Position numbers and translations under genes: made by a program. Shown one piece after another: positions 42,140-51,290 of a stretch of 64,000 bases of DNA. The notes under the pieces were generated by a model, which saw only the letters and a program-made list of their open reading frames with translations, made no database searches and was not told the DNA's origin. The stretch's first letter is position 1, and each line of letters starts with the position of its first letter. The stretch is from DATJGS01 sp035494735 (GTDB lineage Bacteria; Eisenbacteria; RBG-16-71-46): positions 62,001-126,000 of the forward strand of contig DATJGS010000041.1 in assembly GCA_035494735.1 (NCBI GenBank), read 5' to 3'.

Positions 42140-42625
42140 TTAGAGCGCCCCCACTTCGTCCACGAACTCGCCCACCAGCTTGCGCTGGCTCTCGTTGTCC
42201 AGCTTCTGGCGCAGGATCTTCTCGGCGGCGCGGATCGAGAGGCTCACGACCTGCAGCTTGAAGCCTTCCTTCGCCCGCTCGCGCTCGCGCTCGATCTCGT
42301 CGGCCGCGCGCTCGAGCCGCTGCTGCGACTCGGCCTGGGCCTGGGCCTTCACTTCGCCGGCCAGCTTCTGCCCCTCGGCCATGGCCTGCTGGATCCGGGC
42401 GCGCGCCTCCGCGTCCGCACCCTTGAGCTTCTGCTCGTACTGCGCTTTCAACGCGTCGGCCGCGGCCTGCGCCCGATCGGCGTCGGCGAAGCGGCCGGCG
42501 ATGGCCTGCTTGCGCTGCTCGAGGCCCTTGAGCACCGGCCCCCACACCCACGCGCGCAGCGCCCACAGCAGCAGCAGGAACCCGAGGATCTGGGTTCCGA
42601 CCAGACGGATGTCGATCAGGTTCAT
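42140..42625 (-). CDS. atpF: ATP synthase b subunit
   Basis: Stator subunit, 161 aa. One N-terminal membrane helix (about residues 10-30, LVGTQILGFLLLLWALRAWVW) is followed by a long charged coiled coil (EQKLKGADAEARARIQQAM and on). Only one b-type gene is present, so a homodimer is expected. Confidence 0.93.
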   Translation of the reverse strand: MNLIDIRLVGTQILGFLLLLWALRAWVWGPVLKGLEQRKQAIAGRFADADRAQAAADALKAQYEQKLKGADAEARARIQQAMAEGQKLAGEVKAQAQAESQQRLERAADEIERERERAKEGFKLQVVSLSIRAAEKILRQKLDNESQRKLVGEFVDEVGAL

Positions 42626-42683
42626 TTCCGCTCCCCGGTCCTTCAGCCGCGGCCACCCGGCACGCGGACCGAAGGGACCGACG

Positions 42684-42914
42684 TCAGATCTTCGGCGAGA
42701 GGAGGAACATCGTGACGAACGCGTAGATCGTCAACGCTTCGGCGAGCGCGGCGATGATGATCATGGCGAGCTGGATCTTGGCGGTCGCTTCCGGCTGGCG
42801 ACCGATGGCCTGCATCGCGCCCTGGCCGATCAGACCGAGACCGATGCCCGAGCCGACGGCGGCGACGCCGATACCGAGCGGGAGACCGAGTGACAGTGCG
42901 GCATGCATATCCAT
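42684..42914 (-). CDS. atpE: ATP synthase c subunit (proton type)
   Basis: Ring proteolipid, 76 aa, two helices joined by the polar loop GRQPEA. The ion-binding carboxylate is the Glu of ALAEALTIYAF in helix 2. The residues that confer Na+ binding (Gln in helix 1, Ser-Thr after the Glu) are not present at the aligned positions (Leu, Ala-Leu), so proton coupling is expected. GGAGG precedes ATG 42914. Confidence 0.95.
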   Translation of the reverse strand: MDMHAALSLGLPLGIGVAAVGSGIGLGLIGQGAMQAIGRQPEATAKIQLAMIIIAALAEALTIYAFVTMFLLSPKI

Positions 42915-42929
42915 GGGAAACCTCCGGAC

Positions 42930-44270
42930 CTAGTGGGCGGGGTGCGCTTCCCGATCATGCTCGTGATCCTCGTGCGGCAGCATGAGCAGGAAGTAGATCG
43001 TGCTGAGAACCGTGAACACCATGGCCTGCAACCCGCTCGACAACAGCGCGAGCGGGAAGAACAGGGCGTGCATCGGGATGCCGAACGGCAGGTGGCTGAA
43101 CGCCAGCATGCTGATGCCGAGCGACGCGAAGGCGACGAGGAGCATGTCCTCGCCGAAGATGTTGCCGAAGAGCCGGCACGACAGCGAAATCGGCTTGGCC
43201 AGCTCGCCGAGCAGGTGGATGGGCAGCATGAGCGGTGCGAGGATCCATCCGGTCATGTCGCGCGGACTGCCGAGCATGTGATCGACGTAGCCGATGACGC
43301 CCAGCTCCTTGAAGCCGGTGTACTGCACGTACACGAACACGGTGATGGCGAGCGCGAACGTGACGTTCAGGCTGGCCGTCGGCGAATGCATGAACGGCAG
43401 GAGCCCGAACAGGTTCATGGCGAAGATGTAGAGGAACAGCGTGCCGAGGAACGGCACGTAGCGCGGGCCGTAGCGCGGGCCCAGGATCCCGACGAGGAAG
43501 TCGTTGATGAACTCGACGACGCCTTCGACGGCGTTCTGGAGCGGCCCCGGGATGAGTTGCGGATTGCGGCTCGCGAAGAACCCGATGACGCCGAGGATGA
43601 GCGCGACGAGCGCCGAGAACAGGATCGATTCGTAGCGCACCACGAACCGCACCCACCCGGCCTCTGGCGCGGCGGCCTCGAGCAGCGTGACGACCGTGGG
43701 GAAGCCCAGCTCCTTCTGCCCCTCGTGCTGACTTTCGCTTCCAGCCGCGGCCGCTTCGCCGCTGGCCTGCGCGGCGACGGCGGTCGCGTGAGCGGCGCGC
43801 GCGGCGCCGGCCCGCGGCAGCGCGCTGACGGCGAGCCACGCGAGACCGCCGACCGCGATCACCAGCAGCGCGGCGCGCCACGACGAGCGCGTGAGGCGCG
43901 CCCACAGGCCGGTCGCGAGCAGCAGGCCCGAAACGGCCTTCGCCACCATGACCGCGAACGGCGCGCCGAAGCCGATCATGAGCCAGCCGGCCGGCAACAC
44001 GCCGAGCAACAGCGCACCGCCGCCGAACAGCAGCGCGAGCGCGAAGAGCCAGCCGAACGCGCGCGCGCGCGACGGCAGGGCGGCGCGATCCGTGCCGGTC
44101 AGCGTCACGATCAGGCGCTCGAGGATCTCGAGGTTCGCGAGCGACCACGCGGCGCCGGCCGCGATGGCCAGCCCGGGCAGCGGCGCCAGATACGTCGCCA
44201 CCATCAGGGCGGCGAGCCCGGACAGCCACAGCGACGTGCGCCTGACGCGTGCGAGGAATTCGAGGCCCAT
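42930..44270 (-). CDS. atpB: ATP synthase a subunit with fused N-terminal AtpI-like domain
   Basis: 446 residues, about 200 longer than a normal a subunit. Residues 1-150 contain about five membrane helices resembling ATP synthase protein I (SLWLSGLAALMVATYLAPLPG, SLANLEILERLIVTLTG, WLFALALLFGGGALLLGVLP). An Ala/Gln/Glu-rich linker follows (about 155-190). Residues 190-446 are the a subunit proper: IPGPLQNAVEGVVEFINDFL, TASLNVTFALAITVFVYVQ, and KPISLSCRLFGNIFGEDMLL with the essential Arg. The C-terminal HEDHEHDREAHPAH is His/Asp-rich. ATG 44270 is the first sensible start. No separate atpI gene exists; AtpZ lies upstream. Confidence 0.9.
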   Translation of the reverse strand: MGLEFLARVRRTSLWLSGLAALMVATYLAPLPGLAIAAGAAWSLANLEILERLIVTLTGTDRAALPSRARAFGWLFALALLFGGGALLLGVLPAGWLMIGFGAPFAVMVAKAVSGLLLATGLWARLTRSSWRAALLVIAVGGLAWLAVSALPRAGAARAAHATAVAAQASGEAAAAGSESQHEGQKELGFPTVVTLLEAAAPEAGWVRFVVRYESILFSALVALILGVIGFFASRNPQLIPGPLQNAVEGVVEFINDFLVGILGPRYGPRYVPFLGTLFLYIFAMNLFGLLPFMHSPTASLNVTFALAITVFVYVQYTGFKELGVIGYVDHMLGSPRDMTGWILAPLMLPIHLLGELAKPISLSCRLFGNIFGEDMLLVAFASLGISMLAFSHLPFGIPMHALFFPLALLSSGLQAMVFTVLSTIYFLLMLPHEDHEHDREAHPAH

Positions 44271-44304
44271 GCTTGGCGGTCGCGTCCCGAGTCGAACTCG
44301 GGCG

Positions 44305-44550
44305 CTAGTCGCGCTCCTCTTGCTCTTGGTAACGACGATAGATCTGGAAAGTCTCACGGCCCGCGGCGACGAAGCCCAGAATCAGCCCGAGGATGAGCAG
44401 CCATGGCGAGGACTTGAGTCGTCGGTCCAACCAGCCACCGATCGCGCCGCCAACCAGCGGCGCGACGATCAGCAGGGTCGGAATCGCGAGCAGCATACCC
44501 GCGGACCGCAGCGCGGTGTACTTGGGCTCTTCCGGCGGTGGTCCGGGCAT
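44305..44550 (-). CDS. atpZ: AtpZ/AtpI-like small membrane protein
   Basis: 81 residues with two membrane helices (GMLLAIPTLLIVAPLVGGAIGG, then PWLLILGLILGFVAAGRE) separated by WLDRRLKSS. This is the pattern of the F0F1-ATPase AtpZ family, linked to Mg2+/Ca2+ handling or F0 assembly. It is the first gene of the ATP synthase operon, 34 bp before the AtpI-AtpB fusion. Confidence 0.85.
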   Translation of the reverse strand: MPGPPPEEPKYTALRSAGMLLAIPTLLIVAPLVGGAIGGWLDRRLKSSPWLLILGLILGFVAAGRETFQIYRRYQEQEERD

Positions 44551-44626
44551 GAGGCTCGCCCTCAGTGAAACTTTTCACAAACACCCGGCAACCGACGCAG
44601 TTTCAATGGCTGCCGAAGGCGGAAGC

Positions 44627-44655
44627 ACTCTAGGGAAAGCCCTCGCCCCGGTCAA
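44627..44655 (-). promoter_or_regulatory. Promoter of the ATP synthase operon
   Basis: The minus strand reads TTGACC (44655-44650), 17 bp, TAGAGT (44632-44627). Transcription would start about 70 bp upstream of atpZ. Confidence 0.6.
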
Positions 44656-44769
44656 CTCCAAAGTGCTCTCGCAGCGTTTGCGGCAATCCTGATGGCCTAC
44701 CTCTAGAAGGCCCTCCCCGGCGCCATGGACCCGGCGGTCGAAAAGTCGGACGCGGCGCGGTGCGGCGGG

Positions 44770-44799
44770 TTGGCGAGAGGCGCCGGCTGGCCTTATCTT
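44770..44799 (+). promoter_or_regulatory. Promoter of the Nudix gene, probably leaderless
   Basis: TTGGCG (44770-44775), 18 bp, TATCTT (44794-44799), then 8 bp to GTG 44808. There is no ribosome-binding site between the -10 and the start codon. Confidence 0.45.
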
Positions 44800-44807
44800 G
44801 CCGCCCC

Positions 44808-45362
44808 GTGTCGTCCATCCGTTTCGATCACGTCGAGGTCTTCGTCTTCCGCAGGGTCGGCCGTCGCATCGAGTTGCTCGTCCTCAGGCGCGCCCCGGAT
44901 CAGGCGCTTGCCGGGGTCTGGCAGCCCGTCACCGGGACACGCCGGCGGGGCGAGCGGGCACTGGCCGCCGCGGCGCGCGAAGTGCGGGAAGAGATCGGGC
45001 TCGAGCCCGTCCGCTGGTGGGCGCTCGAATATGCGACCGTATTCTTCGACGCACGTCGCGATCGCCTGCACGCGCTCCCCGTGTTCGCGGCGGAAATCGC
45101 GAACAGGGCGCGCGTCCGACTGTCGCGCGAGCACGACCGGGCGCGCTTCCTGGGCCTCGCCCAGGCCGGCGCGCGGTTTCACTGGGAGTCGCAACGCCGC
45201 GCGCTCGCCGCGTTGCGCGTCGAAGTGCTGGCGGCCGGGTCAGGCGCCGACGCGCGCGAGGTGACGCAGGCCGTGGCCCGGCGCCCGGCCACGCGCAAGA
45301 CGAAGACCGCATCCGCTCCCCGCGCCGCGCGCCGGGTCCGCGGATCCAATCGAGGGAGGTAG
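44808..45362 (+). CDS. Nudix hydrolase with basic C-terminal tail
   Basis: 184 residues. The Nudix box is complete (GTRRRGERALAAAAREVR, then EEIGL, about residues 43-65), so it should hydrolyse a nucleoside-diphosphate-linked substrate with Mg2+. AVFVFRR-type strand VEVFVFRRVGRRIELLVLRR precedes it. The last 35 residues are Arg/Lys/Ala-rich (ATRKTKTASAPRAARRVRG), like the tail of the inositol-phosphate synthase. It resembles dATP pyrophosphohydrolase-like (NudB) proteins, but specificity is not certain. The yajQ gene follows after 3 bp. Confidence 0.8.
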   Translation: MSSIRFDHVEVFVFRRVGRRIELLVLRRAPDQALAGVWQPVTGTRRRGERALAAAAREVREEIGLEPVRWWALEYATVFFDARRDRLHALPVFAAEIANRARVRLSREHDRARFLGLAQAGARFHWESQRRALAALRVEVLAAGSGADAREVTQAVARRPATRKTKTASAPRAARRVRGSNRGR

Positions 45363-45365
45363 AGC

Positions 45366-45872
45366 TTGGCCGGGACGAGTTCGTTCGACGTGACGACGGG
45401 CGTGGATTTCATGGAGGCGCACAACGCCGTCGATCAGGCCACGAAGGAGATCACGCAGCGCTACGACTTCAAGGGACTGAAGGTGAGCATCGAGCTCGAC
45501 GCCAAGGAGAAGCGCATCGTCCTGGCCGCGCCCGACGAATACAAGCTGAGCGCGATCTGGGACGTGCTGCAGACCAAGATGGCGCGCCGCCAGGTGCCGC
45601 TCAAGAACCTGAAGCCGGGCAAGGTCGAGCCGGCGGCCGCGGCGTCGGTGCGCCAGGAGATCGCGATCCAGGACGGCCTGACGGCGGACATGGCGCGCGA
45701 CGTGGCGCGCACCATCAAGGACGCGAAGCTGAAGAAGATCCAGGCGGCGATCCAGGGCGATACGGTGCGCGTCTCGTCGCCGAGCAAGGACGAACTCCAG
45801 GGCGTGATCGCGCTGCTCAAGCAGGCCGACTTCGGTGTCGAGCTGAAGTTCGGCAACTTCCGCAGCAACTGA
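45366..45872 (+). CDS. yajQ: YajQ-family nucleotide-binding protein
   Basis: 168 residues of the DUF520/YajQ family, some members of which bind cyclic di-GMP and act as effectors. SSFDVTTGVDFMEAHNAVDQATKEITQRYDFKG, DEYKLSAIWDVLQTKMARR and KIQAAIQGDTVRVSSPSKDELQ are diagnostic. The start is TTG 45366, supported by GGGAGG 8 bp upstream. A YajQ effector fits the cyclic di-GMP genes at 15197-21542, though they are 24 kb away. Confidence 0.93.
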   Translation: MAGTSSFDVTTGVDFMEAHNAVDQATKEITQRYDFKGLKVSIELDAKEKRIVLAAPDEYKLSAIWDVLQTKMARRQVPLKNLKPGKVEPAAAASVRQEIAIQDGLTADMARDVARTIKDAKLKKIQAAIQGDTVRVSSPSKDELQGVIALLKQADFGVELKFGNFRSN

Positions 45873-45898
45873 TCAGCGCCGGCCCCTCGACTCGGAGG

Positions 45899-48004
45899 CT
45901 ACGCGCCGTACTCGGGCGCGGGCTTGCCCAGCAGGTGGTGATCGAACCACTTCTGGATGTGCTCGAGGCGCTGCACGCGCCGCGACGGTGCGCCGCTGCG
46001 CGACAGTTCGTGACCCTCTCCCGGAAACCGCACCATCACCGCCTTGCGCCGCAGGTTCTTGAGCGCGCGGAACATCGTTTCGCCCTGGCCGATCGGCGTG
46101 CGCCAGTCGTTCTCGCTGTGGACCACCATGAGCGGGGTTTCGACGTCCTTGACGAACGTGGCCGGCGAGCGCTCGAGATACTCGGACGGATCCTCGTAGG
46201 GCGGCTTCCTGAACCAGCTCTCGTTGAACAGCGTGAAGTCGCACGAGTACCACATGGCGATCCAGTCCGAGACGCAGCGCTGCGTGACCGCCGCCGCGAA
46301 GCGCCGCGTCTTGGCGATCACCCAGTTCGTGAGCAGGCCGCCGCCCGAGCCGCCGGTGACGCCGAGGCGCTTCTCGTCGACGCAGCCACGCGCGATCACG
46401 GCGTCGACCGTGGCCATGAGATCCAGGTAGTCGTCGCCCGGGTAATGGTACTGGATGATGTTCGTGAAGCGCTGGCCGTACGTCGTGCTACCACGCGGAT
46501 TCGTGAACAGCACGAGGTACCCGGCCGCGGCGAGCATGTGGAACTCGTGATAGTAGCTCTGGCCGTATGCCGCGTGCGGTCCGCCGTGAATTTCCAGGAT
46601 CAGCGGATAGCGCCGTGACGCGTCGAAGCCGGGCGGCTTGACGAGCCACGACTGGATGCGCCGGCCGTCGAACGAGTCGACCCAGAACTCCTCCACCTCG
46701 GAACGCCGCCGCGCCGCGCACCAGTCGCGGTTGGGGTCGACGAGCGGCGTGATCGTGCCGCGCTCCGCGTCGAAGGCCGCGAGCACGAGCGGCTGCGTCG
46801 CACTGCCGTACGTGATCGCCCAGCGGCGCCCGTCCGGGGTCGACGTGCCGTGCAGCACCTCATGATCGCCGTCGCTCAGCAGTTCGACCGCGCCGTCCTC
46901 GAGCGTCACGCGGGCCAGGCGCGCCGCGCCGTGGCGACCGAGAACCGTGATCACGTGCTTCCCGTCGGCGCCGAACCCGAGCGGCGTATCGCCGCCGCCG
47001 CGCGGCGGGTGCTGGTCGGAGGACACGCTCTCGCCTATGTCCGCGTCGAACGCGTCCGTCAGGTCGCGCGGCCGGCGCACCGGCAGCGGCCCGTCGAGGG
47101 CGAGCAGGTCGTGACGATCGTGCGAGCGAGCGGGCGTCGGCTGCACGAAACCGATGGCCACGAAGCGGCCGTCCGGACCCTCCGCGAACGCGCCGACCAG
47201 CCCCGCGAAGTCGGTCAACGCCTCGAGCCCTTCACCGTCGGTCGGCGCCTCGCGGTCCGGCGACACGGCGTAGAGGTCGGTGTGCTCGCCTCCGAACCAC
47301 GGCTCGGCGCGGCGGTCGCTCGCGAACAGCACGCGGTCGCCGTTCCGCGACCAGGTCGGCGGGCCTTCCTCGAAGGCTCCGGTCGTCAGCGCGCGCGGCG
47401 TGCCGCCCGCCGCGTCGATCACCCATACGTGCTTGCGGTGATCGAAGTCGGTGAACGTGTCGTTGTCCCAGCGGAACACCGGTCGCGTGACCACGCGGCA
47501 CGGCTCGTTCTTCGGCTTGGGTTTCGCTTCGCGATCCAGCGCGGGATTGAATCCGCTGCGAAACGCGATGCGGCGGCCGTCCGGCGACCACGCGGGGTCG
47601 CTCGCGCCGCCCTTCAAGTCGGTCAGGCGCTGCGCTTCGCCGCCCGCCATGGGCAGCACCCAGATCTGCGGCGGGTCCTCGCCCTCGGCGCGCGCGAACG
47701 CGAGGAACCGGCCGTCGGGCGACCAGCGCGGCTGGCCGTCGCGGACGCCGGACGTGAGGTCGCGGTGACCGGCGCCGTCCATGTCGGCGATCGCGATGCG
47801 TGTGCGATACGCATCCGCTTCGCGGTCCACCCAGACGCGGACGTACGCGGCGCGGCGGCCATCGGGCGAGACGCGCGGATCGGCGATCCACTGGAGGTCG
47901 AGCAGGTCCTCCGCGCAGACGGGCCGCAGTTCACCTGCGGTGGCGGAAGTCGGCTCGGCGGCCTCGGCGGTGCTGGACGGTGACGACGGCGATCGGCTGG
48001 CCAT
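45899..48004 (-). CDS. S9 prolyl-oligopeptidase-family peptidase
   Basis: 701 residues: a TolB-like seven-bladed propeller (repeats such as DGQPRWSPDGRFLAFARAEG and ASDPAWSPDGRRIAFRSG) followed by an alpha/beta-hydrolase. The nucleophile is in GVTGGSGGGLLTNW, the acid in VHSENDWRTPIGQGE, the His in FPGEGHELSRSG. No signal peptide is seen, so it is probably a cytoplasmic acylaminoacyl/dipeptidyl peptidase. It is convergent with yajQ. Confidence 0.9.
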   Translation of the reverse strand: MASRSPSSPSSTAEAAEPTSATAGELRPVCAEDLLDLQWIADPRVSPDGRRAAYVRVWVDREADAYRTRIAIADMDGAGHRDLTSGVRDGQPRWSPDGRFLAFARAEGEDPPQIWVLPMAGGEAQRLTDLKGGASDPAWSPDGRRIAFRSGFNPALDREAKPKPKNEPCRVVTRPVFRWDNDTFTDFDHRKHVWVIDAAGGTPRALTTGAFEEGPPTWSRNGDRVLFASDRRAEPWFGGEHTDLYAVSPDREAPTDGEGLEALTDFAGLVGAFAEGPDGRFVAIGFVQPTPARSHDRHDLLALDGPLPVRRPRDLTDAFDADIGESVSSDQHPPRGGGDTPLGFGADGKHVITVLGRHGAARLARVTLEDGAVELLSDGDHEVLHGTSTPDGRRWAITYGSATQPLVLAAFDAERGTITPLVDPNRDWCAARRRSEVEEFWVDSFDGRRIQSWLVKPPGFDASRRYPLILEIHGGPHAAYGQSYYHEFHMLAAAGYLVLFTNPRGSTTYGQRFTNIIQYHYPGDDYLDLMATVDAVIARGCVDEKRLGVTGGSGGGLLTNWVIAKTRRFAAAVTQRCVSDWIAMWYSCDFTLFNESWFRKPPYEDPSEYLERSPATFVKDVETPLMVVHSENDWRTPIGQGETMFRALKNLRRKAVMVRFPGEGHELSRSGAPSRRVQRLEHIQKWFDHHLLGKPAPEYGA

Positions 48005-48092
48005 GGGGCGCTCCGGGCTGGGGTCGGGGTCTGGAAGCGACGAGGCTAAGGGCGCGCCGGGAACACGGTCAACAGGAACCGGCCCGTCGCGG

Positions 48093-49748
48093 TCAGCGGG
48101 GCTCGAGCACCAGGCGCACCTGACGCAGCCGCCCCGCGGAGCAGTCGACCGTGCGCATCGGCGGCGGGGTCACCAGCCGGAAGCGCTCGCCGTCCGGGAC
48201 CGCGACGTCCAGGACGCGACGCCCGCACGGCGTGTGCGGGAACGTGAACGCCCGCGGCGATCCCATGAACAGCTCGACGGTGTCGCGCTTCGCCCCCGCG
48301 CCGGTGAGGACCACGATCAGCGGCAGGCGCCGGGCCAGCGGCTGTTCGGAGCGCACCTCGATCGTGCCCTCGATGCGGCACGTGCAGCCCGAAGTGTCGG
48401 CCGCCGGCCCGGCCGCCGGCTCCGGGTGGAATCGCGACGGCGTGAGCACCTCGACGCGACTCCACGGTTCGGGCGTGCCCGAGAGCACCGGGTCGGCCGC
48501 CGACCCGGCGGCGCGGGACGTATCGAGGCGCGCGCTGGCGATCGGCAGGTCGCGGACCGCGAGCGCGGGCGGCGCCGGGGCACGACCACGCGTCCGTGAT
48601 GCGCCGGCGCCGGGACGCGCGGTCTTCGCGGCCTTCGCGCGCGCTTCGTGCGCGCGTCGCGCCGCCGACGACGACCACAGCGTTTCGGGCGCGGCCGGCG
48701 ACGGCGTCGCGGGCGTCGCGACGGATGGTGGTGCGAGCGCCGGCGGAGCGACGGTCTGCGGCGTGATGGCGAGCGGCGACGCGATCGCCGGTGTCGGCGC
48801 CGTTCGCGCAGTCGGTGGCGGCGGAGCAGTCGCCGGCGCTTCCGGGGCCGGCGCGCTCTGGGGCGCGCGGTCCGGCACGCGCGACGGTGTGGCCAGTCGC
48901 GGCCCCGCGTCCCGCGCGACCCGCTTCGGCGTGCGCGCGCTCGACGCCGCGTTCAGGCTGTCCCGAGGCAGCGCGCGCGGCACGACGGCCGCGGGGGGAG
49001 CGCCCGTCGACGACGTTGTGGCGGACGGCGCGGGCGCCGCTGGGCGGACGGAGTTCGCGGGCGCGGGCGTGACGTTGGACGGGGCGGTGGCCCGCGCAGG
49101 CGTTGGCGCCGGGGGCGGCAGGATGACGGGCGCGGGGGCCGGCGCGCGCGCGGCGCTCGCGGCAGGAGCGGGCGTGGCCGCCGTGGGCGCGGCCGGCGCG
49201 GCGACGCCCGGAAGCACGACGGCTTCGTACGCCTGCAACGGCGCCGGCTGGTCGGGCACGGCTTCGCCGGCGCGCCCGACGAACACGACCTCGATGAGCG
49301 CGTTCGCGTCGCCGTCGTCGCGCAGCGCGCGCGTCACCGCCTCGACGACGTGCGGATCGCTCGCGCGCACCGCGAGCAGCGCGCCGTGCGCGTCCCCTCC
49401 TTCGCACTGGAGCGCGAGCGCCAGCTCGCGATTGCCGTCGGCGAGCGAATAGCGGCGCGTCCGGTCGCGTACGCGCAGCGCGAGGTGGACGGGGGCGCGA
49501 ACGAGGTCGCGGACGGTTCCGAGCGGCAGCGTGATCGACCAGCGACCGTCACGATCCGAGGTCGCGGACGCGTTGCGATCGCCTTCGATCACGACGCGGA
49601 CCTTGTCGATGGGCCACCCGCCCGGCTCGGTCAGGCGCCCGCGCACGACGAGACCCTTGCGGTCGAGCGGTGCGGTGTGGGCCGACGTGGCAAGGGCCGC
49701 GAGGGCGGCCAGCGCGGCGAATGTGATGCGACGATCCCGAGAGTTCAT
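48093..49748 (-). CDS. Exported Ala/Pro-rich protein with carboxypeptidase-regulatory-like domain
   Basis: 551 residues, not assigned to a known function. The signal peptide (FAALAALAALATSAHTAPL) is followed by a small beta-sandwich like carboxypeptidase regulatory domains (VRGRLTEPGGWPIDKVRVVIEG, SDRDGRWSITLP). About 250 residues of Ala/Pro/Thr-rich linker (residues 185-400) follow, of the kind that spans the periplasm or cell wall. The C-terminal part (about 440-551) is a second beta-rich domain with four cysteines (SGCTCRIEGTIEVRS, HTPCGRRVLDV, TVDCSAGRLRQVRLV). The gene lies 88 bp after the S9 peptidase gene start region and 40 bp from the dipeptidase gene. Confidence 0.6.
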   Translation of the reverse strand: MNSRDRRITFAALAALAALATSAHTAPLDRKGLVVRGRLTEPGGWPIDKVRVVIEGDRNASATSDRDGRWSITLPLGTVRDLVRAPVHLALRVRDRTRRYSLADGNRELALALQCEGGDAHGALLAVRASDPHVVEAVTRALRDDGDANALIEVVFVGRAGEAVPDQPAPLQAYEAVVLPGVAAPAAPTAATPAPAASAARAPAPAPVILPPPAPTPARATAPSNVTPAPANSVRPAAPAPSATTSSTGAPPAAVVPRALPRDSLNAASSARTPKRVARDAGPRLATPSRVPDRAPQSAPAPEAPATAPPPPTARTAPTPAIASPLAITPQTVAPPALAPPSVATPATPSPAAPETLWSSSAARRAHEARAKAAKTARPGAGASRTRGRAPAPPALAVRDLPIASARLDTSRAAGSAADPVLSGTPEPWSRVEVLTPSRFHPEPAAGPAADTSGCTCRIEGTIEVRSEQPLARRLPLIVVLTGAGAKRDTVELFMGSPRAFTFPHTPCGRRVLDVAVPDGERFRLVTPPPMRTVDCSAGRLRQVRLVLEPR

Positions 49749-49788
49749 GCCCGCCCTGAACGCGGCCGCTTTCGCACGCCGCGTCGCG

Positions 49789-51159
49789 TCACGCGCCGCG
49801 CGCCAGCTCCTCGTAGAGGTAGGCCACGCTCTTCATGCCGCCAAAGTACGACGAGAGCGAGAATTTCTCGTTCGGGGCGTGCACCTGGTCGTCGTCGAGC
49901 CCGAATCCCATGAGGATGCTGGGCAGTCCGTGCGTGGACTGGAACGTCGTCATCACCGGAACGCTGCCGCCCTCGCGCACCATGACGGGCGGCTTCGCCC
50001 ACGAGCGCTCGAGGGCGCGCACCGCGGCCTGCAACATCGGATGCGCGGGGTCGGTGAGGAACGGCGGCGTACTGTGCATGTCCACGACGCGCACCGTGAC
50101 GCCGGGCGGCGCCACCTTCTTCACGTACGCCTCGAGTCGCGTGAACAGCTCGGCCGGCTCCTGATCGGGCACGAGGCGCATGCTCACCTTCGCGGTCGCG
50201 ACGGACGGCAGCACCGTCTTGCTGCCCTCGCCGGTGTAGCCGCTCCACATGCCGTTCACGTCGAGCGTCGGTCGGATGGAGACGCGCTCCGCGGTGGTGT
50301 AGCCCTTCTCGCCCCACGGTCCCGGCGCCCCGGTCTCGGCGATGAACTCCTTCTCGACGAGCAGGTCGCGGTTCAGCCGCGCGCGCTCCTCGCTCGAGAC
50401 CGTGCGCACGCGGTCGTAGAAGCCGGGCACGGTGATGCGCCCATCGCCGTCCTTCAGCGCGGTCAGGATGACGGCCAGCGCGTTCGCCGGGTTCTGCACC
50501 GTGCCGCCGAAGCCGCCCGAGTGCAGATCGCGCGCCGGGCCGGTGACCTGGATCTCGGTGTAGAGGATGCCGCGCAGCGCGTAGCACAACGCCGGCTGGT
50601 CGGCGGCCGGCATGCCGGTGTCGCTGACGACGATGACGTCGGCGTCGAGCATCGGGCGCTTCTCGCGCAGGAAGATCGCGAGGTTCTCGCTGCCCACCTC
50701 CTCCTCGCCTTCGATCACCATCTTGATGTTGATCGGCAGCGCCCCGTTCGACTTCATGTGCGCTTCGACGGCCTTGAGGTGCATGTACACCTGCCCCTTG
50801 TCGTCGACCGCGCCGCGCGCGTAGAGCTTGCCGTCGCGCACGACCGGCTCGAACGGCGGCGTCTTCCACAACTCGAGCGGATCGGGCGGCTGAACGTCGT
50901 AGTGGCCGTACACGAGCGCCGTCGGTTTGCCCGGCGCGCCGAGCCACTCCGCGTACACCACGGGATGGCCCGCGGTCGGCACCACCTCGGCCCGCGTCAT
51001 GCCGAGACGCTTCAAGTCCTCCGCCACGTGACGCGCGCAGCGTTCGACGTCGGCCTTGTGCTGGGGCTGGGCGCTCACGCTGGGAATGCGCAGCACCGCC
51101 TTCAAGTCGTCGACGAAACGATCTCGATGTTCGTCGAGGTAGCGTGCGATCGGATCCAT
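49789..51159 (-). CDS. M20-family dipeptidase
   Basis: 456-residue zinc aminoacyl-dipeptidase. LVYGHYDVQPPDP has the first metal His and catalytic Asp, YARGAVDDKGQVYMHLKA the bridging Asp, MVIEGEEEVGSENL the general-base Glu-Glu pair, and VSDTGMPAADQPALCYALRG and DLHSGGFGGTVQNPANAL the dimerisation lid. No signal peptide, so it acts on imported peptides. GGAGGG precedes ATG 51159. Confidence 0.92.
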   Translation of the reverse strand: MDPIARYLDEHRDRFVDDLKAVLRIPSVSAQPQHKADVERCARHVAEDLKRLGMTRAEVVPTAGHPVVYAEWLGAPGKPTALVYGHYDVQPPDPLELWKTPPFEPVVRDGKLYARGAVDDKGQVYMHLKAVEAHMKSNGALPINIKMVIEGEEEVGSENLAIFLREKRPMLDADVIVVSDTGMPAADQPALCYALRGILYTEIQVTGPARDLHSGGFGGTVQNPANALAVILTALKDGDGRITVPGFYDRVRTVSSEERARLNRDLLVEKEFIAETGAPGPWGEKGYTTAERVSIRPTLDVNGMWSGYTGEGSKTVLPSVATAKVSMRLVPDQEPAELFTRLEAYVKKVAPPGVTVRVVDMHSTPPFLTDPAHPMLQAAVRALERSWAKPPVMVREGGSVPVMTTFQSTHGLPSILMGFGLDDDQVHAPNEKFSLSSYFGGMKSVAYLYEELARGA

Positions 51160-51230
51160 CGGAGGGCTCCCTAGTGGGGCTCGACGAGGCCAGTTGGAGC
51201 GGTCGACTCTATCACAGGGGCTTCTTTACA

Positions 51231-51274
51231 GGGCGCGGCGAATCTGGAAGGATTCGCGTCCCGATTCGCCGCCC
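51231..51274 (+). promoter_or_regulatory. Mutually exclusive hairpins in ferredoxin leader
   Basis: The GCGAATC segment (51238-51244) can pair with GATTCGC (51251-51257, 7 bp) or, as part of CGGCGAATC (51236-51244), with GATTCGCCG (51263-51271, 9 bp). Both cannot form at once. The element lies 17-60 bp before the ferredoxin start, where an attenuator or translation switch would sit. Confidence 0.3.
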
Positions 51275-51290
51275 TCTCCTCGGAATCCGC

